This document shows, in pieces, positions 10,561-23,310 of a stretch of 64,000 bases of DNA (positions within the stretch are counted from its first letter, which is position 1; each line of letters starts with the position of its first letter). The position numbers and the translations under genes were made by a program. Location of the stretch: positions 30,009 to 94,008 of the forward strand of contig VZQC01010551.1 of NCBI GenBank assembly GCA_009823505.1, in the 5' to 3' direction. Source of the DNA: Rhizomys pruinosus. Its lineage: Eukaryota > Chordata > Mammalia > Rodentia > Spalacidae. A model generated the notes under the pieces. That model saw only the letters and a program-made list of their open reading frames with translations, searched no databases and was not told the origin of the DNA.

Positions 10561-10588
10561 GCATTATTAAATTAAACCTCTGTACTTT

Positions 10589-10782
10589 GTGAGTGTAATG
10601 CCCTCATGTAGGTAGATGCACCATGCCATGCAGGCCTGCAGAAATCAGAAGAGGGCATCAGATCCTCTGGCACTGGAGTTGTACTTGGGTGGTTGTTGGC
10701 TGCCATGTGGGTACTGGGAACCAAACCCAGGTCCTCTGAAGGAGCAGCCAGTCCTCTTACTGCTGAGCTCCCTCTCTAGCCC
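10589..10782 (-). mobile_element. B2 SINE, antisense, diverged, with 13-bp target-site duplication
   Basis: ACCTCTGTACTTT flanks it at 10576-10588 and 10783-10795. The body is diverged and its poly-A tail is gone, so it is an older copy. Confidence 0.9.
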
Positions 10783-11754
10783 ACCTCTGTACTTTTTTAA
10801 GTATTTGAAATATTTAATGAGAAAAGCATACAAAATTTAAGAGCTGGAAAATAGTTTCTAAACTATTAGCTATAAGTTGCTGAGGTAAATACTACATTTT
10901 ATAAAATTCAGGTGTTCTTATAGTCATTCTTTTTTAAACAATGCAATTCCTCTGACACATGTTCTCACTTGATTTGTCACTGTTAATAGGAAGTTCTTAT
11001 ATTCTGTTACCTGCTTTTGAAATTATCTGCTAATAGAATGGAACTTTGAGAACTGTGATTTTCTAATGACGCAGTTGTACCATATGAGTACATGAATCTA
11101 TGAATATTTTATAATCTTTACAGTTTTTTTTATAAATTTCAAATTATTTCAGGCTGGCAGCTTATTCACAAATTATTCAATGCTTTATTTTCTAAACTGA
11201 AGTATTTGTGATAATTGATATTTTAAAGATCTATTAATTTTGAACCAGTACATTTTCCAGGAAATAGTCTAAAAAAAGGTGAGGATGAAGTAGAAAATTC
11301 CAATCCAGGATTTATGAACCTGATTTTGGTTATACATTATCATGAAAAAAATCATTCAGCAAAGTTATTTGGTCACAATAGCAGGGTAGTGATGTTTAGG
11401 ACTACAGATGGTAGAGTTCTTTGATGCTTATTGGTACTAAGAAAATTAAGTCATTTGTTAAAAAAATCTATCATTAACTATACAAGATGGAGTACTTTAA
11501 CATTCTGTCATGAGGTAGGGAAAGGATCATGACATGGCACTGGGGATTTATAGGCAATTAATCGTTGCTGGAGGAGGGAGATTTTCTTCAATAGTATAGT
11601 CACTGGCAAGGTGCCTGTGCTCTTGTAAGCAAGCCTAGTGAAATTCACTGGGTCATCAGAATTTAAAAAGACATGGGTAGAAAGAGGACTAGTTGGGAAG
11701 AGGAGTTGGAGGGTGGCAAGAAGAGAGTAGTGAAGGGGTGAAACCGGTGCCATA

Positions 11755-11835
11755 AATGCACATGTTGAGTGCGCTCACATTCACGCCAACAAAATACTCA
11801 TACGTGTAAAATACAAATAAATCTTTTTAAAATGT
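11755..11835 (+). mobile_element. B2 3' tail fragment
   Basis: 'aaaatactcatacgtgtaaa' and 'aataaatctttttaaa' resemble the B2 3' end. The head is missing. Confidence 0.5.
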
Positions 11836-11889
11836 CAAATTCATTATTATGTATAATTATGTTATTAAACATCTCAAAAAAGATAAATC

Positions 11890-12122
11890 GTAGAGCTGGA
11901 GAGATGATCAGTGGTTACAATCACTGGCTGCTCTCGCAGAGGACTTGGCTTTGGTGACCACACCCACATTGTGGCTAACAGTCAGCTGTCACTCCAGTTC
12001 CAGGAGATCCTGTGCCCTCTTCTGGCCTCCATGAACATTTCAGAACACAGGTGCACTTACATACATGCAAGCAAAATACTCATATGCAGTAAATAAAAAT
12101 AAATGAATCCAATAAATCTTTT
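11890..12122 (+). mobile_element. B2 SINE with 14-bp target-site duplication
   Basis: AAAAAAGATAAATC flanks it at 11876-11889 and 12123-12136. The head is 'agctggagagatgatcagtg'. Confidence 0.93.
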
Positions 12123-12288
12123 AAAAAAGATAAATCATGATTATATCAGACAGAGTTTAACTTAGGACTGCAGGTTAAATTTGTTAACATATTTAGGAGA
12201 AAATATAGATTACTACCAGGAATTTATAAGAGTGGAAAATGAATGTTATGATATAAGAAAAAAAAAAGATGTTCTTTTTTCTTTACAG

Positions 12289-12399
12289 ACAAGCAATCAC
12301 CTCCTTGGACCAAAACCATTCCCCTTAGATAGATTATTGGCAATATTATATAGTATTGTGGACAATAGAGTTGCTCCAACAGCGAATATCTTCTCCCAG
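12289..12399 (+). CDS. ORC5: ORC5 coding exon ([20 protein letters not shown])
   Basis: A phase-0 exon of 111 nt after 'ctttacag' with donor gtaagc. Its 37 residues run [20 protein letters not shown] then [17 protein letters not shown]. The [10 protein letters not shown] helix belongs to the C-terminal winged-helix region. Confidence 0.97.
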
Positions 12400-12766
12400 G
12401 TAAGCTTAATCATAGCTTATTACTGATTATCTCTAGTCAATTCTTCATTGATAAAGTTCTGGATGTATATTTTTGTTCAGCAGATATTACTATTTTAACT
12501 CTATGGTGAATATTGTTTTGGGTAAGTATGGTTAGCTCTGTATTTGGGTTTGGAATTCATAGTTCCAGCTACAGTCAGAAATATTCAGGAAAATGAAAAC
12601 CACAACTTGGTTCTGTACTGAAAATGTGTGCAGACTTTTATTCTTCACTAGATATAGTGTAACAGCTATTTACGTGTCACTTATATTACATCATGTGTCA
12701 TAAGTAATCCAGCAATGATTTAAAGTATACAGAGGAATGAGTGATTCATTGTGTGCAAATACTGTG

Positions 12767-12933
12767 CTTTTTTTTTTTTTTTTTTTTTTTGGTCTTTTGA
12801 GACAGGGGTCTCCTGTAGCCCAAGCTGTCTGGAATTTGCCTGTAGCACAGGCTGGCCTTGAACTCACAGAAGCATCTGCCTCCTCTGCCCCCAAGTGCTG
12901 GGATTAGAAGGCTTCTCCACTCACGCCCAGCTA
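12767..12933 (-). mobile_element. B1 SINE, antisense
   Basis: A long T run is followed by 'gagacaggggtctcctgtag' and ends 'cactcacgcccagct'. It is full length with small indels. Confidence 0.88.
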
Positions 12934-12959
12934 ATACTATGCCATTTTATGTATGGGAT

Positions 12960-13250
12960 TTGTGTATCCTCTTATGTATGGATGGGGGAGGTGGGGCGTT
13001 CCTGTGGCCAACCCTGAGGATACTGAGAGAGCCTGTGATCGAAAATTCCAAATACATCATACTCTGTTATATGAGGAAACGTAGCTGGTGGGAGATGAGG
13101 GGTGTATTAGTATTCCCTCTGTCCTCCGCTCTGCTGTGCTCCATGAGCCTTAGGTGTAGAGGTTCCATTATAAAATGGAGAATAAGAAACTACAGAGAGT
13201 GTGTCCCTGGATAGGACTCCTATATTAAACCTCACCCATCCAGGGACCAC
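12960..13250 (-). mobile_element. Possible L1 3' UTR remnant, antisense
   Basis: 'gagccttaggtgtagaggtt' at about 13145-13165 recurs in similar form near 23262, within a clearer L1 3' UTR. Boundaries and assignment are uncertain. Confidence 0.35.
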
Positions 13251-13653
13251 TGTGGAAGAGGGGGATAAAAGATGGTTAAGAGCCAGGATTATGCATGATC
13301 ATGAGGAAACAGAACCTTCCAGGCCACTGGAAACTTGTTTATATGAACTTACAGCAGTGGTGTCAGTATGCACAAAACCCATGCAAAGTCATCAGGCAAA
13401 AACCCAGCAAAGAACTGGGGAAATGGGCAGCAGGCCCCGACCTTAGCCAGAGAACTATTGGCAGCTGATTACTGCTGGGTGAGGGAGAGTAGGTCTTCTT
13501 TAAGGAAGTGGCTCTAGATTGGCTGACTAGACTCCAGTATGCACTTACACTGCGGGTCATCTGGGTCCACAAACCTGACTCAGTGGGGAGGGTGCAGATG
13601 GTCCAGACGGGGAGGGCATAAAAAGAGGTTTTCTATAAATTGCACAAAAATTC

Positions 13654-13804
13654 CTGGGCACTCGGGAGGCAGAGGCAGGCGGATCTTTGTGAGTTCAAGG
13701 CCAGCCTGGTCTACAGAGCGAGTTCCAGGACAGCTGGGGCTACAGGGAGACCCTGTCTTGAAAAGACCAAAAAAAAAAAAAAAAAAACCCAAAATAAAAT
13801 AAAA
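13654..13804 (+). mobile_element. B1 SINE, 5'-truncated, with 13-bp target-site duplication
   Basis: TGCACAAAAATTC flanks it at 13641-13653 and 13805-13817. The first part of B1 is missing, and it ends in an A run. Confidence 0.93.
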
Positions 13805-14299
13805 TGCACAAAAATTCAATGAAAATATACATTGAAAAAAATGACGGAAATAAAAAGATTTTAAGAAAGAAAATTCCAACTCCAGACTCTGCTCAGGTAA
13901 ACACTAAATTTAGTGTAACCTGATGACAAAAACAGTTTGATGATTCTGATTTTTTTTCTTTTTTCAGTGAAGGGACTTTAAAAATTATTGCTGATTAAAC
14001 AAGTGGCTTAATGATTAACATTGATGAATTATAGTATGCATATAATTTAATGAAAACATTTAAAATTCTATTTGTAGAAAAGTAACCTTATAATGTCCTT
14101 TTTACTCCAATACACACTTTTTAGGCTGACGTGCTCTTTTTGGTTTTGATCTGTTTTCCAGAATAATCAAGGTTTCAGCATTTCACTAGGTGGCAGCAAG
14201 AGCCTAGAAATGGAAAATGAGTTTCTGGGTGTTTTTTTTGTTGTTGTTGTTGTTTTGTTTTGTTTTGTTTTTAATTTTGTTTTTAGGGTAGTTAAATTG

Positions 14300-14922
14300 A
14301 TTTTTTGTTTGTTTTTTTTCTTAATTTTTATTGAACTTTTGTGCGTTTCATACAGCTTTTCCCAGTCAAATTTAGACCCTCTTCCCCATCCATTACCACC
14401 CCTACTCCCCCACCCCCGCCAAGCTCATGCATTCTGCCATGCATGTTAAGTCCTGTCTTGCATCTTTTTCTTAGTCTTTTTAAAAACTTTTTCAATGTAG
14501 AAGTTTACTGTTTTGGCAGTTCTTTGAACAAATATTTTGTTGTTTTGTTCCCTTTAATTTTATATTACTCTAAAGTAAACATATATACACTCTTGCACGT
14601 ATTTGGTGCTAGGATCCACAAATGAGGGATGCCATACATCACTTGTTTTTCTAAGACTGTGTTACTTCACTTAACATAATGGCTTCTAACTCCATCCATT
14701 TACCTGCAGATTTCAAGATATCTTTCTTTACTGTATAGATAGATGTACCACATTTTCGTTATCCACTCATCAATTGAGGGACACTTGGGTTGCTTCTCAC
14801 TCTTCAGTATTGTGAAAAGAACTGCAGTAAACATGGTTGTTCATGTATCTCTGCAATAGGATGAATCTTTTGGATATATACCCAGGAGTGGTATAACTGG
14901 GTCAAGTAGTAGGTTCATTTGA
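14300..14922 (-). mobile_element. L1 3' end (ORF2 terminus and 3' UTR), antisense
   Basis: Reverse complement of an L1 tail. It includes the 'ggatatatacccaggagtgg' segment of ORF2, 'ccacattttcgttatccact' and a C-rich tract at about 14385-14425 (the G-rich tract of the L1 3' UTR). It pairs with the inverted piece that follows. Confidence 0.8.
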
Positions 14923-15045
14923 GAACATCTGATAAACAACTTAAAAATTGTTCAACATCAATAGTAATTAAGGAATTACAAATTAAAACCACTTTAAAAT
15001 TTCATCTTATCCCTGTAAGACTGGCTATAATCAAGAAAACAAATG
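14923..15045 (+). mobile_element. Inverted upstream L1 ORF2 segment (twin-priming product)
   Basis: This piece is in the opposite orientation to the preceding L1. 'aaattgttcaacatcaatag' through 'gactggctataatcaagaaa' is L1 ORF2 sequence that lies a few hundred bases upstream of the adjacent part in an intact L1. Confidence 0.7.
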
Positions 15046-15150
15046 AGACAAGACCTTTCTAGCTCCAATTGACTTCAAACTTATAATCCTTCTGCCTCAG
15101 CCTTCTGAGTGCTGGGATTTCAAGTGTGCACCACCATGTGCAGTTTTTAT
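15046..15150 (-). mobile_element. B1-like SINE remnant, antisense
   Basis: 'ccttctgagtgctgggattt' and 'caagtgtgcaccaccatgtg' match the B1 5' half in reverse. The rest is poorly conserved. Confidence 0.55.
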
Positions 15151-16537
15151 TAATATTAGTAACCTTCTACATACAAGAAGTATGGTGTTTTGTTTGTTTC
15201 TACTGTTGCAGTAACTTGAAGAGATGAAGTGACATTCATAGGCCTTGAATAGTGAGAGATGGTTTCTTTTTGTGTGTGTGTGACAGATGGTTTCTAAACA
15301 GCAGAACAGGTATCAAGTCATGTGTGACTATCATTCTTTGATGCCCTAAAATTACCTTTTTAGGGACCCAAAGGATACTTTTTTTTTAGGGAATTGTTTA
15401 GGGAATTTTTTTTTAGGGAATTGAACTTATTTGGGGGGGGAGCACACATGTACAAACATATGCACCAAAGTAGTATTAGAAGGCTGTAAGTCAATGCTTG
15501 ATACTGCTATTGAGAATCTTAGAACAGAAAATGGTTACTTTCTGGGTTGGGCAGATGGAAGGCATGGAGCCTAGGAAGAAAAAAGAGCTTAGCTAAACAG
15601 AATGAGTGAAATTTTTTTCTTCTTCAGTATTTTCACCTAATAAAGAATACATGTTTGTTGTACAAAAAGGAAGTAATAAAATCGGCTGACATCTCCGATG
15701 GACAGAATATATTTCAATTACAGATAAAGGAAGAAGGGATGATAATAGAATGGAAGATAAGGACATTTGCAGATGCTAACACCAAAGTTGGCAGACAAAC
15801 TGAGCAACTTTATTATTATATTTCTTTGTATTTGAAAGCAACTGTGCTATTATAATGTGAATGTCTTATGGGCTCTAGAATTGACCTACCACTTATATTC
15901 ACACATCATAATTAACATATATATGTGGAAGATAATGTATTCATAGTCTAGAGTAATATAAAAGTAAAGGAAAAAATGTGAACCACAAAAAATATTTAGG
16001 AATTAACATACAGTTTATTCCCAGAGGTCATAATTTTTATATGTGTGTGTTTATATAGGTATAATTTGGAGTAATATAAAGGGAGGGAACAAACAACAAC
16101 AAATCCAGGAAAATAAAAGAGCATGTGTTATGTTCAGGAACAAAATCTGGCGGTCAGGATCGAGAAGGATGTTTCACACGCCTTGGGCCTTCTGCTCCAA
16201 TGACTACCAGTCACTGCTAATGTTTTTCTTCTTTGTTTTCTTATTCATCTATCAAAACTGTACTTCTGCTCATAGGAAGCACAATTTGTTATTAACTTAT
16301 ACACAGTGTCTTATGTGAATATCAAAGATATGACATTTGTATTGGAAATGTATGTGAACACCTGGTGGCAGTATTGTTGCATTGTACCTTTAAGATTCAA
16401 TAGGAGCCCAGTTTAAACTTTGATCATTTAATTCTGTTTTTATTTTCTTTTTCACATTAGTTTGTTTGAGTGAAAGCAAAATTACCTAAAGAAATTTAAT
16501 AGTGTTTTTTTAACTGATTGGTTAATTAATATTATTT

Positions 16538-16665
16538 TTGGTCTTTTTGAGACAGGGTCTCCCTGTAGCTCCAGCAATTTTTTTTTTAAGATGGATCATG
16601 TTTTTTTTAAGCCAACTTTGGATCCTTTTTTATTGACATCTTGTATATTTCATACATCATTAATT
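16538..16665 (-). mobile_element. B1 fragment followed by short L1 3' terminus, antisense
   Basis: 'gagacagggtctccctgtag' marks the B1 3' part (to about 16576). After a T run, 'ttattgacatcttgtatatt' and 'tcatacatcatt' match the extreme 3' end of L1 seen at 5600 and 14330. Confidence 0.6.
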
Positions 16666-16748
16666 ATTAAGGTTTTAGTCTTATAATTAGAGAGACTAGT
16701 AGCACAGTTAACATTTTAAATAGTATTAATGCTCAGATATAATGAACT

Positions 16749-16750
16749 AT

Positions 16751-16809
<59 letters not shown>

Positions 16810-16811
16810 TT
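16749..16811. repeat. (TTTA)n microsatellite, about 16 units
   Basis: A perfect tetranucleotide array of about 63 bases adjoins the antisense B1 that follows. It most likely grew out of that B1's A-rich tail. Confidence 0.97.
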
Positions 16812-16957
16812 GTGGTCTTTTCGAGACAGGGTTTCCCTGTAGTCCCAGCTGTCGTGGAATTCACTCTGTAGACCAGACTGGCCTTGAACTCACAGAGATC
16901 CGCCTGCCTCTGCCTCACAAGTGCTAGGACCAAAGGCGTGTGCCACCACACCCAGCT
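16812..16957 (-). mobile_element. B1 SINE, antisense, full length
   Basis: It reads 'cgagacagggtttccctgta' through 'gtgccaccacacccagct'. Its tail side is the (TTTA)n array. Confidence 0.93.
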
Positions 16958-16963
16958 TTTTAT

Positions 16964-17174
16964 TTTTTTAACATTAACATATTTATATATATGAGTGCAT
17001 TTACGTAAGTGCACCTGTGTTGTTAATGCCTGTGGAGATCAGAAGAGGGCATCAGATACCCTCGAACTGGAGTTACAGACAGTTGTTAGCCACCATGCAG
17101 ATGCTGGAAACCAAACCAAAGTCCTCTACAAGAGCAGCCAGTGCTTTTAACTGCTGAGCCATCTCTCCAGCTCC
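16964..17174 (-). mobile_element. B2 SINE, antisense
   Basis: The tail is T-rich and the head reads 'gagccatctctccagctcc'. It lies directly beside the B1 and lacks the internal duplication. Confidence 0.88.
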
Positions 17175-17362
17175 TACTGAACTTTTAAAATATGCTTTAA
17201 AATTTTTCAAAATTTTAAGATCATTGTTGACTCAGTTTTTACCTTTAGTACATTTTTCAATCATTATCATGAATCAATTTTAAAATTCTCATTCAAAGAA
17301 GATACTAGAGTGGGCACCAGTTGCATGCAGGAGAAATGGGTAAGTTTACAGTCATTACTTCA

Positions 17363-17562
17363 GTTTTTTGTTTTTTTGTTTTTTTGTTTTTTTGTTTTTT
17401 TTGTTTTTTTGTTTTTGTCTTTTTGAGACGGGGTCTCCCTGTAGCCCCAGCTGTCCTGGAACTCACTCTGTAGACCAGACTGGCCTTGAACTCACAAAGA
17501 TCCGCCTCCTCTGCCTCCTGAGTGCTAGGATTAAAGGCGCGCAGCACCATGCCTGGCTAGCT
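17363..17562 (-). mobile_element. B1 SINE, antisense, with (GTTTTTTT)n tail
   Basis: The A-tail has become a run of G-interrupted T blocks (17367-17415). The body reads 'gagacggggtctccctgtag' to 'caccatgcctggcta'. Confidence 0.92.
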
Positions 17563-19370
17563 ACTGGAACGCCACCAGATTTTTAATTAAATCAGATAAT
17601 ACTTTTGAGGATCATCTCCAAAAAATACTGAATTATCTTTTCCCCCAGGATAATAGAGTAAGGTTATAATTTTTCTATATGCTTCTATTTTCTTTCTTTA
17701 AGAAAAATCATTTGGAAATTTTTGAACACTTCTTTTTTAGCAAGAATACAAATAGAGTTCTTTATTATTGTCAAATATACCATTTGTTTAAAAAATTAAG
17801 CTATACTGCTTTATGTTTTTCCCAGAGGGTGAAATTGCTGCTCTGTTTCTAAAATCATTGGTGCCGACTTCTGAAGTGACAAGGAAAATCATTTTTTGGA
17901 AGTAGAGACATTTAATTATATATACATATATATAATTGTTGATCTTAATATTTGAAAAATAATTTTAAGACGATTTACTATGATTCTTCCATTTAATAAT
18001 TATTAGTTACATTATCACTATAGTACACAAATGTGTTCTGAATTAATACCAAGAAACTGGTGAAAGATAAAGAAACAAACTCAATTATTTTATAAAACAG
18101 TTTTATGTGCCCTGCAGCAAATAAGTTTTCAATAATAAGTAATTTCTGGGTGATTTCATAGTTACACAAAATTTAATTAAAATTTTAAAAAGTTTTACAT
18201 TTATTTTTACTTATGACATTAGCAGAAACTTTTGGAGCATAGTTTAATATATAAATTTATTTTTAAAAAGGCTTTTACTTTCTTTGCCTGTAAATTCATA
18301 TTAGCCCACAATTTAGAATATATTTGCTCCATTCCTTTACTTTTTGTCATATATCAACTTACTCTTTTCTCCCAAAGCTTGAATTAATTGAAGTATTTAA
18401 ATAACCTTGAGATTTCTACTCACCTCTGTTTTGTTAGCTGAACAGACTGTCATCAGTCAGAAAGTGCAATCAATGGTCATTTGCTTTATTGTCAGTCTTT
18501 ACGAATCAGATGCTGCATCTTTGCTGTTAGAGAAACAAACATTTAACTGAAATCAGAATTGTACATTTTCCCATCAGACACAAATGTGTGCTCTATTTTT
18601 CATTTGCAGTTTTTTAAAAGTCTAATTGACAGTTATTCTAAAGAAACTATTTTGCTGTATTTGTTAAGAGTCACTAACTTTTTATTTAATCAAAATCAGA
18701 ATTTTGACATTTTCCCTCAAATATAGATATCTATTACATTGGGCTCATTTTCAGTATTTTAAAGATGTAAGTTGGTTAATATTTTTATTTTAACTGAATT
18801 AATCTTTATATTCAGTTTTCCAATTTAGAATTGGATTTTTCTTTGTCTATTTTAAGTATCTACTACATTTCAAACACTGTGTTGGATGAAGAAAGAAAAA
18901 GAGGGTGTGGCTTTTACAACCTTTCCTTTGTCTGCTGAGGGAGCTGATATGTACACTTAGAACCAATGCTGCCTAACACTAAGCACTGGGGAGGGTGGAA
19001 AAGTGGAGTCTTATTTTTTTCTCAGTAGTCCCTGATAATTTGATAACTTAGACATTTCATTGTCTTATGAAGTGATGTATCTGTTCATTGTTTCCTTCTG
19101 ATGTGCCTTGCATTTATTGTGTGGGGTAGTGACTATTTGAAAGCTGTTTTATAAGTCAGTTTTGCCAATGCCCAATTTAATTTTAATAGCATTAAACAGT
19201 TTCGGTTTTACTTGGGACTTTTGAAGTTATAGACAAATGATATATTTTACATGACCTATTATATATTTTAAAGCATATTGCTATATTTTAAATACTTTAG
19301 AAACAAAATTAGACTCATTGACAGTATCTCAGAGTGCCTTTAGATTTTACCAAAAGCACTTAAACCAACT
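17563..19370. other. Repeat-poor intronic block
   Basis: About 1.8 kb of AT-rich DNA in which I recognise no SINE, LINE or microsatellite, in contrast with the dense repeats around it. No open reading frame with splice signals was found. It could contain conserved non-coding elements, but nothing in the sequence alone proves that. Confidence 0.5.
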
Positions 19371-19377
19371 AATAATT

Positions 19378-19505
19378 TTGTTTTGTTGTTTTGGAGGCAG
19401 GGTTTTCATAGTCCCAGCCTTGCTATGAGGACCATGCTGGCTTTGATCTCCTAGAAATCCACCTGCTTCAGCCTTGGATTAAAGGCTTACATCACTAGGG
19501 TTGAC
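19378..19505 (-). mobile_element. Old B1-like SINE, antisense
   Basis: 'ggaggcagggttttcatagt' and 'ggctttgatctcctagaaat' align loosely to reverse B1. The body is strongly diverged. Confidence 0.6.
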
Positions 19506-20504
19506 CAAGTAATTGGTTTTTACAAAGAATTTACTCTCCTTAAAAATTTAATTTACGTATTACATAATGGTTCTTGTGAATATTTCTACAAAGTAATTAC
19601 ATTTCTTAAGTCTTAGTATTATAAATAGTTGATTGAAATGCTACCTAATACTTACTGGTTAGATAAAATATTCCCTCATAAACATAAACATAACATCCTG
19701 AAATCTAGTTCTTATATATTCAAATAGAGTGATTTGAGTCAAACCATTATCTTTATATATAAGACCTTGAACCTAGTGACTTAAATGGACAGTTTGTCTT
19801 TAAAACGATAATTGAAACTAGGGTACTAGAAATATGAAGAGTTGTTTATAATTTCTCTGCTTCATTTGGCTTGCAGCAGTGTTCCAGTGTCATCAAAATG
19901 TCTAACCGAAATACTTGATACCATTCAGGTGAATTGTGTAAATCATAGAAAGTATCTAAATGCTAACATTTTCTAATAATCTTTTGTTTTTTTTTTTCTT
20001 AGCCACAACAGATTGTGAGGCGTTCTGTTCCATAGAGGGTAAAGGAGCCTTACTTAATGCCTACTTTGTTGATGAATAGGTCAGCAGGGGTGCTGTTTGA
20101 AAGAGGCTGGCTGTTCACTAGCAGCTAAGGTATCACCACTATGATGCTTAGCCTCCACTGGTGCAGCAAATGAGATTCTCAAATCTCCTCCTACCCCTGG
20201 TGTGGTCCTGTTACTGTTCTGCCATCACACTACTCTGCAATAGGTTCCTCTTTCAGAGGATTTTTAAAACAACTTGTTTGGGATACTTCATGATGGAAAA
20301 GAGTGAAGTTGATCTGTGATTCACTAACTACACTATTGTAAGGAATACTAGTATTATTCATTACCAAGGATAACAAAAAGCATGGTATATTTTACTCCAT
20401 TGACCCAGAGTAGAAGTTTCTTTTTCTTGCCCACATTTATAAAAGAACAGTGTGTGTTTGCAATTCTCCTGTCTTCCCTAGATATGATGTTAAACTTCTT
20501 TAAC

Positions 20505-20714
20505 ATGGGTTTGGAGAGATGGCTCAGCAGTTGAAAAGAATCCAGGTTCAATCCCAGCACCTACATGGTGGCTTACAACTGTGTGTAACTCCAGTTCCAG
20601 GGGAATCTAATGCCCTCTTCTGACTTCTGAGGGCATTGCACAACACAGTGCATTTACATACATGCAGGCAATACAGTCATACACATAAAAATAATAAAAA
20701 TATTTTTTAAAATT
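20505..20714 (+). mobile_element. B2 SINE, sense
   Basis: The head is 'gtttggagagatggctcagc' and the tail is A-rich. TTTAACAT on the left and right (about 20499 and 20717) is a plausible short target-site duplication. About 20 bases of the A/B-box interval are missing, so the pol III promoter is damaged. Confidence 0.88.
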
Positions 20715-21670
20715 GTTTTAACATAACTAACACTAAGGTGTTTTTACTGAACCCTGGGAAAACAGAATCATTGCTTAAGGGTGATATAAAATACTGCCAA
20801 GAGATTAAAAAGACATACAAATTATCCTCTCTATTTTTTTATAAAATAATACAGCACTACCTTATTTTTGTAGGCAATATTTTATAACTGCCTTTCTCAA
20901 AAGCTAGTATGGATTCCAATAAATAGACTAAACATGCATCCATTATTTACATTGGGGAGGATGTATTCCTCAGTAATAAATTTTATTTAATACAGTACAT
21001 TTTTTACTGAAATCATGGTTTATATGAATATATGGTTGCAAATGCATTAAGAAATTGCAAGTTTTACTGTAGTGACAATAGAGCCAGATTTATACAGTAG
21101 TTCTAAATAGATTGTTTTAATGAGAAACTGTTTAGAAAAAAAATGATTGGGAATAATCTCCATTATGGAAATGTCTGCTTCATTTAAAAGTCTTGTAAAA
21201 GCAGAAGAAATGGTGCTTGTTTAAGGGAGTTTCCCATGACACCATGTCAGTATACAACTCATTGGAGTACTTTCTTTGGAGGAGGCTTGGCCACACGGGG
21301 AGGCATGCCAGTCTGCACATTCATGCATATACTGTTGGAGCCCATTCATAGATGTGCTGCTGCAGAAAACCTGTCCTTTACCTTGCATGGGAAATTAGGG
21401 TCTTGGGCCCAAGTTTCCTTTAGAACTCTGTTGCTCTCTCAGACACTTCCAAATGTTGGTAGAGAGTTGCAATCTTAGAATAATAGGTAAACATGTCCCT
21501 ATTATTCATAGTAAGAAAGGAAACTAGGCTCATCTAGAAGGATCTTATAACCTCCCCTGGTGTCAAGTGCTGCATAAATGTTAATGGCTTATGGATTATA
21601 TCTTATATCCCTTATTTTCTCATTTTCCATCCAAATTACCAACTAAACTTGAGTTGTCCCTGCGTGCTAC

Positions 21671-21683
21671 ATATAAATATATA

Positions 21684-21724
<41 letters not shown>

Positions 21725-21734
21725 GTATATATAA
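21671..21734. repeat. (TA)n/(TG)n microsatellite
   Basis: Mixed TA and TGTG dinucleotides, with an uninterrupted TA core of about 13 units. Confidence 0.95.
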
Positions 21735-22434
21735 TATTACTCTTACACTGGTATGGGAACCCAAATCACTCATCAAACTTTTCTGTAGGGGTTTCAGCCT
21801 TAGATTTTAAGGCTAGTCATAAAAAAATGAACAAGTTTGTGTGTAAATAAAATTATTTTTCTTTTACTAAGCATGGGTGTGTGTGTGTAAAACATACAAC
21901 ACATACACGTTGCTAGTAAAAAACAAGTTTCTAGTTTTTACTGTAGCAAAATGGAGAAATGGTTTCTGAGCTTTTCTTTTGTCCTGTTCAGTGATCAACA
22001 AGCCAATGTGATTTTCTTCCTGAACGTTGCTTACATGTCATTCTTTTTGCCCCTGCTGCAAGGCCAGGACTCCACATCTTCATCATTTCTCAGTGCTGCA
22101 CCAGGTTCCTCTCTGGTCTCCTTAATGCCATTTTCTATAAAGGTACCAGCATAAACCTTAAAAACTGAATTTGGTCTTTTTTCTTTTACTTACACTTTTT
22201 AAGTGGGTTACATTTTGAAAGAACTTGCTGTGTATTGCAGAGATTTTCTTGCAAGCCCTTTCTCAGTCTGACCCAGTGTCTGCCACTTCATTTGTCCTCC
22301 TTCCCTTTAGAATGTGCTGTTTCCTCTCTGAAGGTAAATTAACATTTATTGCCTTTATATTGCTACATGTGTTGTTCTGTCATTGTTGAGTTCTTTTGTG
22401 CTTCGTGGTCTGTCCTCCTAATGCCACTTTTTTA

Positions 22435-23310
22435 GTTAAATTTTTTATTTTTGAGAATTTTTTACATGAGTAGTATCTTTGTGTCATTTCCACCCCTCCC
22501 AGCCCCACAGCTCCTTCCCACTCCTCAGTTCTTTTTTCTTGGTGCATATGCATACATACATTTATAACTAACTATACACACATACTCACGTGTATATACG
22601 ATGCACTAGTTTTTTTAGTGCTACTTGTGTGTACCTATGTTTAGGGCTGCCCACGTGGAATTAGATAACTTCTCGGGGAGCTAGTCCCCGGAGAAAACAG
22701 ATTCTGTCTTCCTCAGAAGCCATTGATTGTAACTTTTCTACTCGTGGTAACATTCTGTGAAATTCCCCTCATCTACCTTCACATGTCAACTGGTTTTGCT
22801 GCGTAGATCTCATTAAACTACTGTACTGTGGAGGTTTCTTGGTGCAGCTTCCCTATCTTGTCTAGAATGCATTAACTGGGATGTTCCTTGACCTAAGTGT
22901 GGAGACTGCACTGTAGGTGTATCAGTTAGGGCTGGGCACTCACCCTCACTCATCCTATGACCACTGTTGTAAGCTCATATGAGCAAGTTCCTAGCTACCC
23001 AGAAATTTCTGTTTCCTTATTACTTACCACACCTGGCTCGTACAGTCTTTTTGGCCCCTCTTCTGCACTGGTCCCTGATCCCTGGGTGGCATATAGAAGC
23101 CCTCCTATTCAGGGACACAGACTCTGCAGTCTCTTATTCTCTATATATGGGCCAGTTGTGGCTTTCTGTGTTAACCACCATCTACTGAGTGAGCAAGCTT
23201 CACTGGTGAGAATTGAAAGATGCGTTAAAATTCTTTCTACACTGTTTCCCTTTGTTCCCTGAGTCTTAGGTGTAGAGGTTGCATTGTGGGTGTGTAACTT
23301 GGGCCTGGGC
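22435..23310 (-). mobile_element. L1 3' UTR, antisense, old
   Basis: A C-rich stretch (22490-22530), 'gtgtgtacctatgtttaggg', 'agctagtccccggagaaaac' and 'ggtgcagcttccctatcttg' match rodent L1 (Lx-type) 3' UTR in reverse. No ORF2 is recognisable. Confidence 0.65.

Larger units (their letters stand above)
7113..12288 (+). other. ORC5: ORC5 intron, 5176 bases
   Basis: It contains a candidate 24-nt microexon, two antisense B2s, two sense B2-type copies and an old L1 stretch (about 9420-10560). From 7740 to 9400 I see only unique AT-rich DNA. Confidence 0.85.

Noticed and set aside
15655..15855. 66-codon frame with a coding-like look (YKKEVIKSADISDGQN)
   Set aside because: It sits within a large ORC5 intron, has no suitable splice sites, and ORC5 has no matching segment.
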